DNA of 38,806 nt. Origin: Chamaesiphon polymorphus CCALA 037. GTDB lineage: Bacteria; Cyanobacteriota; Cyanobacteriia; Cyanobacteriales; Chamaesiphonaceae. The translations under genes and the position numbers were made by a program. Positions 1 to 9,040 of the stretch are shown one piece after another. The notes beneath the pieces were generated by a model that did not search any database, was not told the DNA's origin, and was given only the letters and a program-made list of their open reading frames with translations. The stretch's first letter is position 1, and each line of letters starts with the position of its first letter. Location of the stretch: assembly GCF_003003845.1 (NCBI RefSeq), contig NZ_PVWO01000004.1, positions 1 to 38,806 of the forward strand, read 5' to 3'.

Positions 1-2
1 AT

Positions 3-125
3 ATTGTTACCTCTACTGCAACTTTGCCTTACGATGGTTGGAGTTGGGAGATTCCTTGTCTCAACCTTCGATCCGTTTTTCTTGACTTAAATCTCGTCGA
101 GCTAGCTGTCGATCGCGATCTTTAA
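3..125 (+). CDS. C-terminal fragment of a protein cut by the window edge (hypothetical)
   Basis: Open frame 3 from the window start to TAA at 123-125 (IVTSTATLPYDGWSWEIPCLNLRSVFLDLNLVELAVDRDL*). Confidence 0.35.
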   Translation: MVTSTATLPYDGWSWEIPCLNLRSVFLDLNLVELAVDRDL

Positions 126-346
126 AAGCGATTGCTGTGAGATCGGACGATCGCAGGTGAAATTCAGGAAATATTATCACAAATCGGCAGCTACAATCGC
201 TATATTTGCCACTTTATCCAACAGCTATAATCGCTTGGCTTCCCCTAGTGGGATCGCATCCAATCTTACGTTTTAAATGTGAGGAAATCGTGAGGTATAA
301 ATTTTGCAACACTGGGGCACCCTGCTATCGGTTAATCGTTTCACGG

Positions 347-382
347 GTGACGATCGTCAAGGGTACCCTTGACGATCGTCAC
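347..382. repeat. Perfect 36-bp palindrome GTGACGATCGTCAAGGGTACCCTTGACGATCGTCAC
   Basis: Read directly; self reverse-complementary about 364/365 and contains two GACGATCGTC sub-palindromes. Confidence 0.95.
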
Positions 383-518
383 TAGAGCGTGTTCTGTCTT
401 TAGAGAGATAACCTTTTCGCTCGAAGGGTCTAATGTGTAATTAGGATATATCGAATGAGTTAAAAGCTCGTTTCAAAATCCATAATTTGACTCGATTTCT
501 TAGGAAAGAACTAATCTT

Positions 519-827
519 ATGAAAAATATCGTTTTACTTTCATTAATCTGCACCGGATTTGCAGCAACCATGCCATTCAAGGCAAATGCGCTGGAGTCAC
601 CACAAGTCACCAAGCTTGGTGGCGAGCCAAATCTAACGCTAGCCCAATTCCGTCGTAACGATCGACAATTCAATGTTTACTATCGCTATCGTGGCAATCG
701 ATCGTGGATTTTAGAAAATTCTTATTACAATCGTCGTGAAGCCGAACGGGCTGCTCGCAGATTGGAACGGCGTGGCTACAATACCTACGTACAACTAAGT
801 CGTCAAGTCAATCGCCGTTTCGGTTAA
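519..827 (+). CDS. Small secreted hypothetical protein
   Basis: ORF with N-terminal signal-peptide-like segment and basic, Arg/Tyr-rich C-terminus. Confidence 0.7.
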   Translation: MKNIVLLSLICTGFAATMPFKANALESPQVTKLGGEPNLTLAQFRRNDRQFNVYYRYRGNRSWILENSYYNRREAERAARRLERRGYNTYVQLSRQVNRRFG

Positions 828-852
828 TCCCACTAAAATTACCACTTAATTT

Positions 853-2457
853 ATGTCTCAAACAGAAGCGGTTGTCGCTCAGTTTAATGAGTTGCAAGAT
901 GGCCAAAAACGTCAAGTAACTGTCGGCGACACCGACATTCTGTTGATTCGTCGCGCCGATCGCATTCACGCGATCGGTGCTTATTGTACTCACAACAAAG
1001 CACCATTGGAGCAAGGCGTTGTCCATGGCGATTGTATCGTCTGTCCGTGGCACAATGCGTATTTTGACATTACCACGGGCGATCTCCACCAACCGCCAGG
1101 TTTAGATTCGCTCCCGCGATATGCCGTCCGCATCGACGGCAATAGCATTATCGTGACGGTTCCCGAATCTTCACCCGGTTATCGCGTGCCCGACATGGCA
1201 AAATACGCACCGGAGATCGACAAGCGAACATTTGTAATTTTAGGAGCTGGAGCCGCTGGTACACATGCTGCCGAAACCCTGCGCGTCGCTGGATACCAAG
1301 GGCGAATCGTCATGGTGACGCGAGATGAGAGATTACCATACGATCGCACGACTCTGAGTAAAAACTATTTTCTTGGTCAACTTAAAGCCGACCAAATTTT
1401 AATGCGATCGGTAGAATTTTATCAGGAACACGATATCGAACTGCGACTCGATTGTCCGGTCATCAATGTAGATACAAACACCAAAAAAGTTGCCCTCACC
1501 AATGGCGAAATGCTGACATACGATGCGCTCCTGATTGCCACAGGCACTCAACCGCGTCAGTTAAACGTACCCGGCGCAGATTTTCCAAATGTCTTCACAT
1601 TGCGGAGTTTTGCCGATACCGATCGCCTTCTCGCTGCCGCTCAAAATGCCCAGCAAGCCGTAGTAATCGGTTCGAGCTTTATCGGGATGGAAACTGCCGC
1701 TGGACTGGCTCAAAAAGGGATTAAAGTCACAGTTGTTTCGCCTAGTTCTTTACCCTTCGAGCGGATTTTGGGTGCAGAAATTGGCGAGGTTTTTTATAAA
1801 GTTCATCAGGAAAACGGTGTAACGTTTAAAATGGGTCGCCAGGTCAGCCTCCTCGAAGGTCAAGGTGCAGCCCAAACCGTCGTTCTGGATAATGGCGATC
1901 GCTTGCCCGCCGATTTAATCGTCGTCGGCATTGGCGTCCAACCCGTAACCGATTTTATCGATGGCATCGAGTTAAATTCCAAAGATCGAAGTATCCCAGT
2001 CGATGAGTATTTACGTGCGGCTGAGGGCGTCTATGCTGCCGGAGATATCGCGCGGTTTCCAGATTGGCGCACCTCAGAATCGATGCGGGTCGAACATTGG
2101 CGCATCGCCGCCCAGCACGGGCGAATTGCCGCTTATAACATGGCCGGAATCCCGACAAAGTTTCGCAGCGTTCCGGTGTTTTGGAGTATGCAATTTGAGT
2201 TTCCAATTCGCTATGTCGGACATGCAACCGAGTGGGATGATGTTATTATCGATGGCGATTTAAATAAGCGCGAGTTTATTGCTTTTTATGTTAAAGACGA
2301 TCGCGTCTTAGCCGCAGCCAGCAGCAAGCGTGATACCGAAACTGCCGCGATCGCCGAATTACTTCGCATCGACAAAATGCCCGCACCAAACGAGCTACGT
2401 CAAGGAAGATTTCAGCAAATATATCCCGATTTATTAATAGCGGGGAAACAGGGGTAA
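853..2457 (+). CDS. Rieske [2Fe-2S] domain fused to FAD/NAD(P)-dependent pyridine nucleotide-disulphide oxidoreductase (AIF-like)
   Basis: Rieske motifs CTH..., CPWH; FAD GAGAAGTHAAE; TGTQPR; YAAGDIA motif. Confidence 0.93.
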   Translation: MSQTEAVVAQFNELQDGQKRQVTVGDTDILLIRRADRIHAIGAYCTHNKAPLEQGVVHGDCIVCPWHNAYFDITTGDLHQPPGLDSLPRYAVRIDGNSIIVTVPESSPGYRVPDMAKYAPEIDKRTFVILGAGAAGTHAAETLRVAGYQGRIVMVTRDERLPYDRTTLSKNYFLGQLKADQILMRSVEFYQEHDIELRLDCPVINVDTNTKKVALTNGEMLTYDALLIATGTQPRQLNVPGADFPNVFTLRSFADTDRLLAAAQNAQQAVVIGSSFIGMETAAGLAQKGIKVTVVSPSSLPFERILGAEIGEVFYKVHQENGVTFKMGRQVSLLEGQGAAQTVVLDNGDRLPADLIVVGIGVQPVTDFIDGIELNSKDRSIPVDEYLRAAEGVYAAGDIARFPDWRTSESMRVEHWRIAAQHGRIAAYNMAGIPTKFRSVPVFWSMQFEFPIRYVGHATEWDDVIIDGDLNKREFIAFYVKDDRVLAAASSKRDTETAAIAELLRIDKMPAPNELRQGRFQQIYPDLLIAGKQG

Positions 2458-2542
2458 GGGGGAAAGGTTAAGGGGTAAAGCGACGATCGTAGTTAGCGGC
2501 TACGCCAACGTCTACAATGCTCCTAAAATATTCTTTAGAGAC

Positions 2543-2582
2543 AGATGGCAGTGGTTGCAGACAGTTGCAAACGCTGCCATCT
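2543..2582. terminator. Hairpin between convergent genes
   Basis: AGATGGCAG (2543-2551) / CTGCCATCT (2574-2582) perfect 9-bp arms. Confidence 0.5.
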
Positions 2583-3046
2583 CAGATATCGTTGACTTTC
2601 AAAAAATCGATGGTTATCCATAACAACCATCCTGAAATTGCTAACCCGATCGCGCCACTAATTAAAAAATCGGTAAGTGACAATAACTGCTGAGAATACC
2701 CAATCGAGTAAACCCAAATACTCAGCGGAAATAACAGCAAAATTCCCGTCCAACTACCGGGTCTAATTTTCTTGCTACTCAGACTCAATCCCACATGGTC
2801 GAAAATGGGATGCATAATTCCAATGGCGGGCAATATGCCCCCAACTAGCGGCAACTTCCAGCCAGCAAAAGCGATCGCAATCGCGAAGATAAATATCGGT
2901 AAATTATCTAAAAATAGCAGCCAATTGAAGACAACAGATTGCCAATTCGGTTTGACTTTTTCCCACTCAGGCAGCCATGCTTCGGCGATCGTATGAATTA
3001 TCAGTGCTGCTGCTAATAACCAGAACGAGATGTCTTGAAATGTCAT
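2582..3046 (-). CDS. Integral membrane protein, HXXEE-domain-like
   Basis: Multiple TM segments; HTIAE...N...MHPIFDH pattern; ATG at 3046 likelier than the ORF-track start at 3076. Confidence 0.6.
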   Translation of the reverse strand: MTFQDISFWLLAAALIIHTIAEAWLPEWEKVKPNWQSVVFNWLLFLDNLPIFIFAIAIAFAGWKLPLVGGILPAIGIMHPIFDHVGLSLSSKKIRPGSWTGILLLFPLSIWVYSIGYSQQLLSLTDFLISGAIGLAISGWLLWITIDFLKVNDI

Positions 3047-3173
3047 AAAGTTATAATAATGACAACTACAAACCACTACCTTTCCATCTTAACCGACCAA
3101 ATACTCGATCGCTGACAAAATATTCAGGTAAGATTAAGGGCAATCCGGTTACTCGCGATGAGAAATAATTACC

Positions 3174-4133
3174 TTGACATTACTCTCTACCATTGCAGCA
3201 TCACCCCTATCCCTGCAAGATATCGCCCAGCGGGACTTGCTTCAGGAACTAATCGCCGATCGTCGATCGCCCAATACGCGGCGGACGTATACTAAGGCAT
3301 TGGTAGATTTTTTCGTGCAAGTAGCCAATGCAGCACCAACACCAGCCTTAGTCGGAGAATTTTTGGCACTCGATCGCTATCAGGCGATGACATTAGTATT
3401 GAGATATCGCAGAATATTAACCGATCGCGGATTGGCTCCTTCAACGATTAATACCCGACTGGCGGCGATTAAAAGTTTGGTAGGTTATGCGCGCAAGGTG
3501 GGGCAATGTCAATATGATTTGGCGGATGTCGAAGGGGTAAAAGTCGAGACTTATCGAGATACTTCGGGGGTAAATCCGACTGAGTATCAGTTGACGATCG
3601 GGATCTGCGATCGCGATACAGTTAAAGGCGTGCGGGATTATGCAATCCTGAGGTTATTGTGGGATAATGCGCTGCGGCGTGCGGAATTGTGTCAGGCGAA
3701 TGTCAAGGATTTCGATCCGATCGGTGGTAAGTTGTGGATTATTGGCAAAGGGAAAGTGCAACGTCAACCGATCGATCTGAGCCGTCAGTCGGTGCAGGCG
3801 ATTCAGGCGTGGTTGGAATTGCGGGGGAAATGTAAGGCTACCGAGCCGTTATTTTGTACTCTCGATCGAGCGACAAAAGGGCATCGACTGAGTGGGAATG
3901 CCATCTATAATCTCGTCAGAGAGACGAGTGCAGCAGCGGGGATATATAAAGTGATGAGTCCGCACCGCGTGCGTCACAGTGCGATTACGGCGGCTTTGGA
4001 TGCGACGAATGGGGATACCCGCCGAGTACAGAAGTTGAGCCGTCATGCGGATTTGAATACGCTCACTCGCTACGACGATAACCGTCGGCATCACCAAGGG
4101 GAAGTTACCAAGATTTTGGCGGAGTTGGTGTAG
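3174..4133 (+). CDS. Tyrosine recombinase/integrase (XerC/D-like), TTG start
   Basis: Catalytic set visible: R (NALRRAELC), HRVRH (HxxR), LSRHADLNTLTRYDD (H...Y). Confidence 0.9.
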   Translation: MTLLSTIAASPLSLQDIAQRDLLQELIADRRSPNTRRTYTKALVDFFVQVANAAPTPALVGEFLALDRYQAMTLVLRYRRILTDRGLAPSTINTRLAAIKSLVGYARKVGQCQYDLADVEGVKVETYRDTSGVNPTEYQLTIGICDRDTVKGVRDYAILRLLWDNALRRAELCQANVKDFDPIGGKLWIIGKGKVQRQPIDLSRQSVQAIQAWLELRGKCKATEPLFCTLDRATKGHRLSGNAIYNLVRETSAAAGIYKVMSPHRVRHSAITAALDATNGDTRRVQKLSRHADLNTLTRYDDNRRHHQGEVTKILAELV

Positions 4134-4180
4134 GATTTTTGCGTTATTGTGGGTCTACATCTAAATTGCGATCGCATCTT

Positions 4181-4828
4181 ATGTGTTTTTCGGCCATCGT
4201 TAGTTTCAGTGCCGCAGCGGGATTATCCTGTCTGGGTGTCGCCACGATCGGGCAAACAACTTCAAAACGAGAGCTTTTATTAGCATCTTTTCCTTGTTTA
4301 TTTGCCGTACAACAAACCTTGGAAGGATTAGTCTGGATCGGTAAGGATAATAGCTACTTCACTCACGGCGATACTATTGGTACTTATGGATTTCTGCTAT
4401 TTGCCACCTTAATTTGGTTGGTGCTAAGTCCTCTGGCTATGTACTTGTTAGCTGAAGATATTAACAGAAAGAGATTTTTATTAGGATTAGCCATCGGTGG
4501 CGGTGTATTGGGTATTTATCTATTTGGCTGGATTGTGGCTCGTGGTGTAGAACCGCAATTATTTTCGGGTAATTTGTTCTACGATCTCAGATTCATTCCT
4601 TTTTATGAAATTATTAAATATCTGTATCTGGCGATTATTTCAGTTCCGTTCCTAACTGCTGAATCTTCAATACTTCAGCTATTTGGTGTCTCGATTGTTC
4701 TGTCTTTTATTTGCAGTCAAATCTTCTTTCAAATTACATTGGTATCTGTTTGGTGCTTTTTTGCAGCTATTTTAAGTGGATCTCTGTACTTTATCATGAG
4801 AAATGAATCTTCCAATAAAATGGCATAA
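4181..4828 (+). CDS. DUF6629-like membrane protein
   Basis: N-terminal MCFSA...; FPCLFAVQQTLEGLVW motif; multiple TM; ATG at 4181 preferred over 4139. Confidence 0.7.
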   Translation: MCFSAIVSFSAAAGLSCLGVATIGQTTSKRELLLASFPCLFAVQQTLEGLVWIGKDNSYFTHGDTIGTYGFLLFATLIWLVLSPLAMYLLAEDINRKRFLLGLAIGGGVLGIYLFGWIVARGVEPQLFSGNLFYDLRFIPFYEIIKYLYLAIISVPFLTAESSILQLFGVSIVLSFICSQIFFQITLVSVWCFFAAILSGSLYFIMRNESSNKMA

Positions 4829-4925
4829 ACACAGATATTTTGTCAAAGGCTATACAAATTGGAATTTTATTTAACAACTAGACATTGTATTTTTTATTAG
4901 TCTTGTAAGACAAACTTGAGTAATA

Positions 4926-5381
4926 ATGTTAACTAACAAAGAGAATGTATTAAAATTATATGCAGCATTCGATCGAGGTGAATTCGAGCTAGTACGGTCG
5001 ATGATGTCTACAGATTTTATCGCTCACTTAGTCGGAATGCCAGCACCACTCGATCGAGAGGCATTTATCCAATTTGGGTCAGAATTTCGGACAGCTTTCC
5101 CCGATGGTTATCATCAGTTTGATGAGGTAATTGTCGAGGATAATCGAGTTGTGACGATCGGTAAATTTCGCGGCACGCATCTGGGTAAATTTCAAGGATT
5201 ACCAGCCACAGGAAAATCGGTAGAAATCGAAGTTACTCATATCGACAAACTCATCGACGATCGGATCGTCTATCATTGGGGACAAGGCAACCAAGCGGGG
5301 ATGATGCAACAATTGGGGATTGTCTTCGTTCCAGGCTTATCTCTAATTGCCGCAGCCATCCGCCATCAAATCAGAGGCTAA
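4926..5381 (+). CDS. SnoaL-like ester cyclase / NTF2-fold protein
   Basis: MLTNKENVLKLYAAFDRGEF...; GTHLGKFQGLPATGKSVEIEVTHIDKLIDDRIVYHWG typical of SnoaL-like proteins. Confidence 0.85.
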   Translation: MLTNKENVLKLYAAFDRGEFELVRSMMSTDFIAHLVGMPAPLDREAFIQFGSEFRTAFPDGYHQFDEVIVEDNRVVTIGKFRGTHLGKFQGLPATGKSVEIEVTHIDKLIDDRIVYHWGQGNQAGMMQQLGIVFVPGLSLIAAAIRHQIRG

Positions 5382-5442
5382 ACTAGAACGTGTTGGTACG
5401 TCACTAGAATGTGTTGGTGCGTTACGCTTACGCGATAATACA

Positions 5443-5483
5443 CCCTACAGCCTACAACCTAAAGCCTAAAGCCTAAAGCCTAT
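5443..5483. repeat. Short tandem heptamer repeat (CCTAAAG/CCTACAG)n
   Basis: cctacagcctacaacctaaagcctaaagcctaaagcct. Confidence 0.85.
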
Positions 5484-5618
5484 CCCCTCCCTCATGGGTA
5501 ATTACACCCTAAATATTGATGACACGATCGATTATAATCTCTGTGAAAAGTTGAACCTGTAGGCTGGCGGCTACCTCATTCATCCGCTCGTCAAATCCTC
5601 CTACCGTACTCCCCATCA

Positions 5619-7052
5619 GTGTCTAGAAAAAAATCTTCCATCTTCAAACAGTGGTTAACGACTGGCTCAGTCGCCTTTGTAGCGAGCGGGGGTTGTAGTT
5701 TACCGTTCACTCAGAATCTGGCTCAGTCTGCGCTAATCGGGTTGGCAACGCTACCGGGAGTCGCTGTTAGTAGGCTCGTGCGCTCGCGCCAACGCCAACA
5801 GCAGGTACATCGCCAACTGGCTCGGGGAAAACTGCGATTGAATCAAATGCATTACCGAGGCGAAATCCTCAACAAGCAGTTGCGAAGTAGGGACAAGGAG
5901 CGGCAAGAGATCGAGATTCGGGTAGCACAATTACAGAGTTTAGCAGCTAGTTTGAAAGCGAGGATCGATACCGATAGCCAGCAGTACCAGCAATTAGAGC
6001 AACAACTCGCCGCACTCACCCATCACTGTCAGGAACAACAAACCTTTGCAACCAAACTCGATCGCAAAATTCAGGATAAACAAGCTCTCAGCCTCGAAGT
6101 CGATACCGAGTTTAATCATCTCAAGCTAGAAGTATCTCAGCTAGAAGCAGTTAAATCGCAGACAGTCGGATCGATCGATCTCTTCAAAATATCGCTGAGA
6201 AATATCCAATCCGAAATCGAACGATGTACTGAAACTAAGCAAGAATTGGAACGAGAGATTCAGCAGTTGCAACGGCAAGAATTAGATAATGGTAGTCTCG
6301 ATCGATCGCTAGAGCAGCAAGAATTAGATAATGGTAATCTCGATCGATCGCTAGAGCAGCAACATCAACTCATCCACGAACTCGATTCAGCAATTACCAA
6401 CCGACAACATACTCACCAAAATTTAACAGTAGAAATCGATCGATTAGAGCAGATTGTTACCGCAAGATCGACAGAATTAGCCGATCGAGATCGGGAATTA
6501 GTAGCGGCACAGCAGCAATTAACTGAAACAGAATTAGCGATAAAGTCCAAGCAAGCGACATTAGATGAATTAGCAGCAGCAATAGTCGCTCGAAATGACG
6601 AGTTAGAATCATCGCCAGAGTATCTGGCCGAAAGACTGCACCAACGAGAATTAAAAACTGCTCGATTAGAGTTGAGTAGCAGGCAGGCCGAACTAGATAA
6701 TTTAGAATTAAAAATTCAGGCTAAACGCCAAGAAATCGATGATATTGGCGTAGAAAAAATTCTCCAAATATTCGAGCCACAACCACCACAAGTCTCGCGA
6801 GATATTGACTCAATCGCCCCAAGCGGAACATGGCACGATAAATTCATAGATAATCCCCATCTCCCTGTTTTACAACACATCGAAAAACATGGCACGATTA
6901 CCGAAGCCGAAGCTAGTATTAAACTCGGTAATGCTCGATCGGTCAGACAATTTGCTAATAAATTAGAAGAATACACCCCAGATCTACCCTTTTCAATTCG
7001 CGTAGAATCTTCCCCTAAAGGTAACCGTTACCTCAAAGAAACTCAGAACTAA
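5619..7052 (+). CDS. Long coiled-coil protein (GTG start), hypothetical
   Basis: Heptad-rich Q/E/L sequence after an N-terminal hydrophobic segment; structured C-terminal domain. Confidence 0.8.
   Translation: MSRKKSSIFKQWLTTGSVAFVASGGCSLPFTQNLAQSALIGLATLPGVAVSRLVRSRQRQQQVHRQLARGKLRLNQMHYRGEILNKQLRSRDKERQEIEIRVAQLQSLAASLKARIDTDSQQYQQLEQQLAALTHHCQEQQTFATKLDRKIQDKQALSLEVDTEFNHLKLEVSQLEAVKSQTVGSIDLFKISLRNIQSEIERCTETKQELEREIQQLQRQELDNGSLDRSLEQQELDNGNLDRSLEQQHQLIHELDSAITNRQHTHQNLTVEIDRLEQIVTARSTELADRDRELVAAQQQLTETELAIKSKQATLDELAAAIVARNDELESSPEYLAERLHQRELKTARLELSSRQAELDNLELKIQAKRQEIDDIGVEKILQIFEPQPPQVSRDIDSIAPSGTWHDKFIDNPHLPVLQHIEKHGTITEAEASIKLGNARSVRQFANKLEEYTPDLPFSIRVESSPKGNRYLKETQN
6276..6359. 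repeat. In-frame 42-bp direct tandem duplication (QELDNG[S/N]LDRSLEQ x2)
   Basis: 6276-6317 and 6318-6359 near-identical (gtagt/gtaat difference). Confidence 0.95.
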
Positions 7053-7062
7053 CAGCATCGCG

Positions 7063-8004
7063 ATGAGTCCTTACCAAGACGACAATTTTTCTAAAGCATA
7101 TACAACCGCTCTTTACCAAACTAAGGGAACCGTTAGTATTAACGTTAAAGTTAAGAGTGACGAAAATTTAGAAGTCGATCTATTATTTGTTAGCGATCCA
7201 AACAGCCAAGCTTGGGAAACAGAATCGCTAGGATTATTCGATGAATTAATGCAAGTTCATCCGATCGTCTTTATCGAACATTATAGTGGCTGGCTCAAGC
7301 CCGAGCATATTAGTAGATGCCTCACTCGTAGAGATTTATATATCAGCGGCGAACGCAGAGAATATCAAAAACGCAAAGAAATATTTACAGACGATCGAAA
7401 ACCCTTCACTTGGATGCTGACAACTGGGTGTTCTCAAGAAATCCTCGAATCGCATTGGGCAAGAGCTGACACAGAATTGGGTGCGGGTATTTATCGCATC
7501 GCCCCCGCCTTTGGCATTGGGATCGTAGTAATCCGCGAACTCCCAGAAACACCAGCAACCCTGTGGTTGAGAGGGCTAGGTAAAGATAAAATCCTCACCA
7601 AAGCATTTGCAAATATTAGCGAATTGCCAGTGACGAAAAGAGAGCGAAATGATATCGTAGAAGTGTGTATTAAGCACTTCAAATATCTAAGTGAAAAGTC
7701 TTCAGCAAGTGGACTAACGCAGGAGGAAGAAGATTTTATGAAGACGATGGAAGAAATCGATACTCTCTACCGAGCAGAGATGAATCGGGCTAGGCTCGAA
7801 GGGCAACTGCAAGGGGAACGCGAGGGCGAGCTGAAAGGGCAGCAGGAGCTGGTGCTGCGCCAGTTAACTCGACGGGTGGGAAATGTATCGATCGAGTTAG
7901 CAACCAAGGTTAGAGCGTTACCTATAGAGCGTCTAGAAGAGTTTGGTGAAGCGTTATTAGATTTTACGTGCGTGGAAGATGCGATCGCCTGGTTCGATCT
8001 TTAG
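7063..8004 (+). CDS. Rpn-family / DUF4351 domain protein (putative PD-(D/E)XK nuclease-like)
   Basis: N-terminal EVDLLFV..., C-terminal QQELVLRQLTRRVGNVS...ALPIERLEEFGEALLDF typical DUF4351. Confidence 0.8.
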   Translation: MSPYQDDNFSKAYTTALYQTKGTVSINVKVKSDENLEVDLLFVSDPNSQAWETESLGLFDELMQVHPIVFIEHYSGWLKPEHISRCLTRRDLYISGERREYQKRKEIFTDDRKPFTWMLTTGCSQEILESHWARADTELGAGIYRIAPAFGIGIVVIRELPETPATLWLRGLGKDKILTKAFANISELPVTKRERNDIVEVCIKHFKYLSEKSSASGLTQEEEDFMKTMEEIDTLYRAEMNRARLEGQLQGEREGELKGQQELVLRQLTRRVGNVSIELATKVRALPIERLEEFGEALLDFTCVEDAIAWFDL

Positions 8005-8055
8005 AGTAGTTTGGGTATAAAAATGAAACCCAACCTACAAACCTACTAACTATTT

Positions 8056-8511
8056 ATGGCTCCCACTCCACTACCTGCCGAGATCGTCAAGCTTATCGAT
8101 CGATTACAATTACAGCCGCATCCCGAAGGCGGCTTTTATCGTGAAACTTGGCGATCGGATCTCAGTTTACCCCAATCGGCTTTACCCAGCGACTATACAG
8201 GCGATCGAGCAGCAGGTACCGCAATTTTATTTCTATTACCCACCAGTCATTATTCGCGGTGGCATCGAGTACGATCGGCAGAGTTATGGTTTCACCAATC
8301 TGGAGATCCGCTAGAGTTGACGATCTCAGAAACTTTAGACGGCGCAGCACAAACAATTTTCCTCGGTAGAGATAACTGCTGGCAAGCCGTCGTACCACCT
8401 CAATATTGGCAAAAAGCTAAACCGATCGCAGGCGAAGCTGGATACGCACTGGTAGCTTGTGTGGTAGTGCCAGGATTCGACTTTGCCGACTTTGAGCTGA
8501 GTGATATCTAG
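8056..8511 (+). CDS. Cupin domain protein (DUF985/cupin_5)
   Basis: LQPHPEGGFYRETWRS; SHYSRWHRVRSAELWFHQSGDPLEL; VVPGFDFADFEL. Confidence 0.93.
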   Translation: MAPTPLPAEIVKLIDRLQLQPHPEGGFYRETWRSDLSLPQSALPSDYTGDRAAGTAILFLLPTSHYSRWHRVRSAELWFHQSGDPLELTISETLDGAAQTIFLGRDNCWQAVVPPQYWQKAKPIAGEAGYALVACVVVPGFDFADFELSDI

Positions 8512-8555
8512 CATTGCCATTTCTATTTATCAACCCGATCGATATTCATCTCAAA

Positions 8556-8813
8556 TTAAAGAACCTGCATTAATATTTCTGCGTTATTGTCATCTGCTAA
8601 TAGATAAAATTCTTTCCATCCTCTAAAACTCATTGAATACCATCTTTCCTCGCCATCATCTCCGCCAGGAAATAATGTTTCTGGCTCGAAGTGAAAAAGA
8701 TAACCAGAATAAAAACTCTCGATCGACATAATCATAAAAGCGCGATCGTGTTGAAGACGGGCGTAAAAACTACTTTCAGGGGGAATTGCTTGATATGCCA
8801 ACGTAACGCCCAT
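8556..8813 (-). CDS. Small hypothetical protein, possibly truncated DUF1877-like
   Basis: MGVTLAYQAIPPESSFYARLQHDRAFMIM; ATG at 8813 plausible. Confidence 0.5.
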   Translation of the reverse strand: MGVTLAYQAIPPESSFYARLQHDRAFMIMSIESFYSGYLFHFEPETLFPGGDDGEERWYSMSFRGWKEFYLLADDNNAEILMQVL

Positions 8814-8908
8814 AAATTGTGTTAAGTGGACAGTATCCACCAGCTAGGTTGCGAATAAAATTAATTATAATTCTCTCAATATGTTTCATGCTTAAAGTTA
8901 TGGATCTG

Positions 8909-8974
8909 TAGGGGGCGGGTTTATGCTAGTCAATATCGATTGTACTGTTTGAGAGCGAACAAACCCGCCCTCCC
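8909..8974. repeat. Inverted repeat GGGCGGGTTT...AAACCCGCCC
   Basis: gtagggggcgggttta ... caaacccgccctcccc in intergenic DNA. Confidence 0.8.
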
Positions 8975-9040
8975 CGCTAGAAGATCTCAAATGGGTTCTA
9001 TAATCGTCACACGATCCAAATTTACGATCCATAACCCCCG

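Noticed and set aside
808-1092. Minus-strand ORF 94 aa
   Set aside because: Entirely antisense to the well-supported Rieske/oxidoreductase CDS; no recognisable motif.
3174-4133. Tyrosine recombinase as part of an integrative element
   Set aside because: Neighbours look like ordinary chromosomal genes; no tRNA-associated att sites or phage/ICE modules seen nearby.
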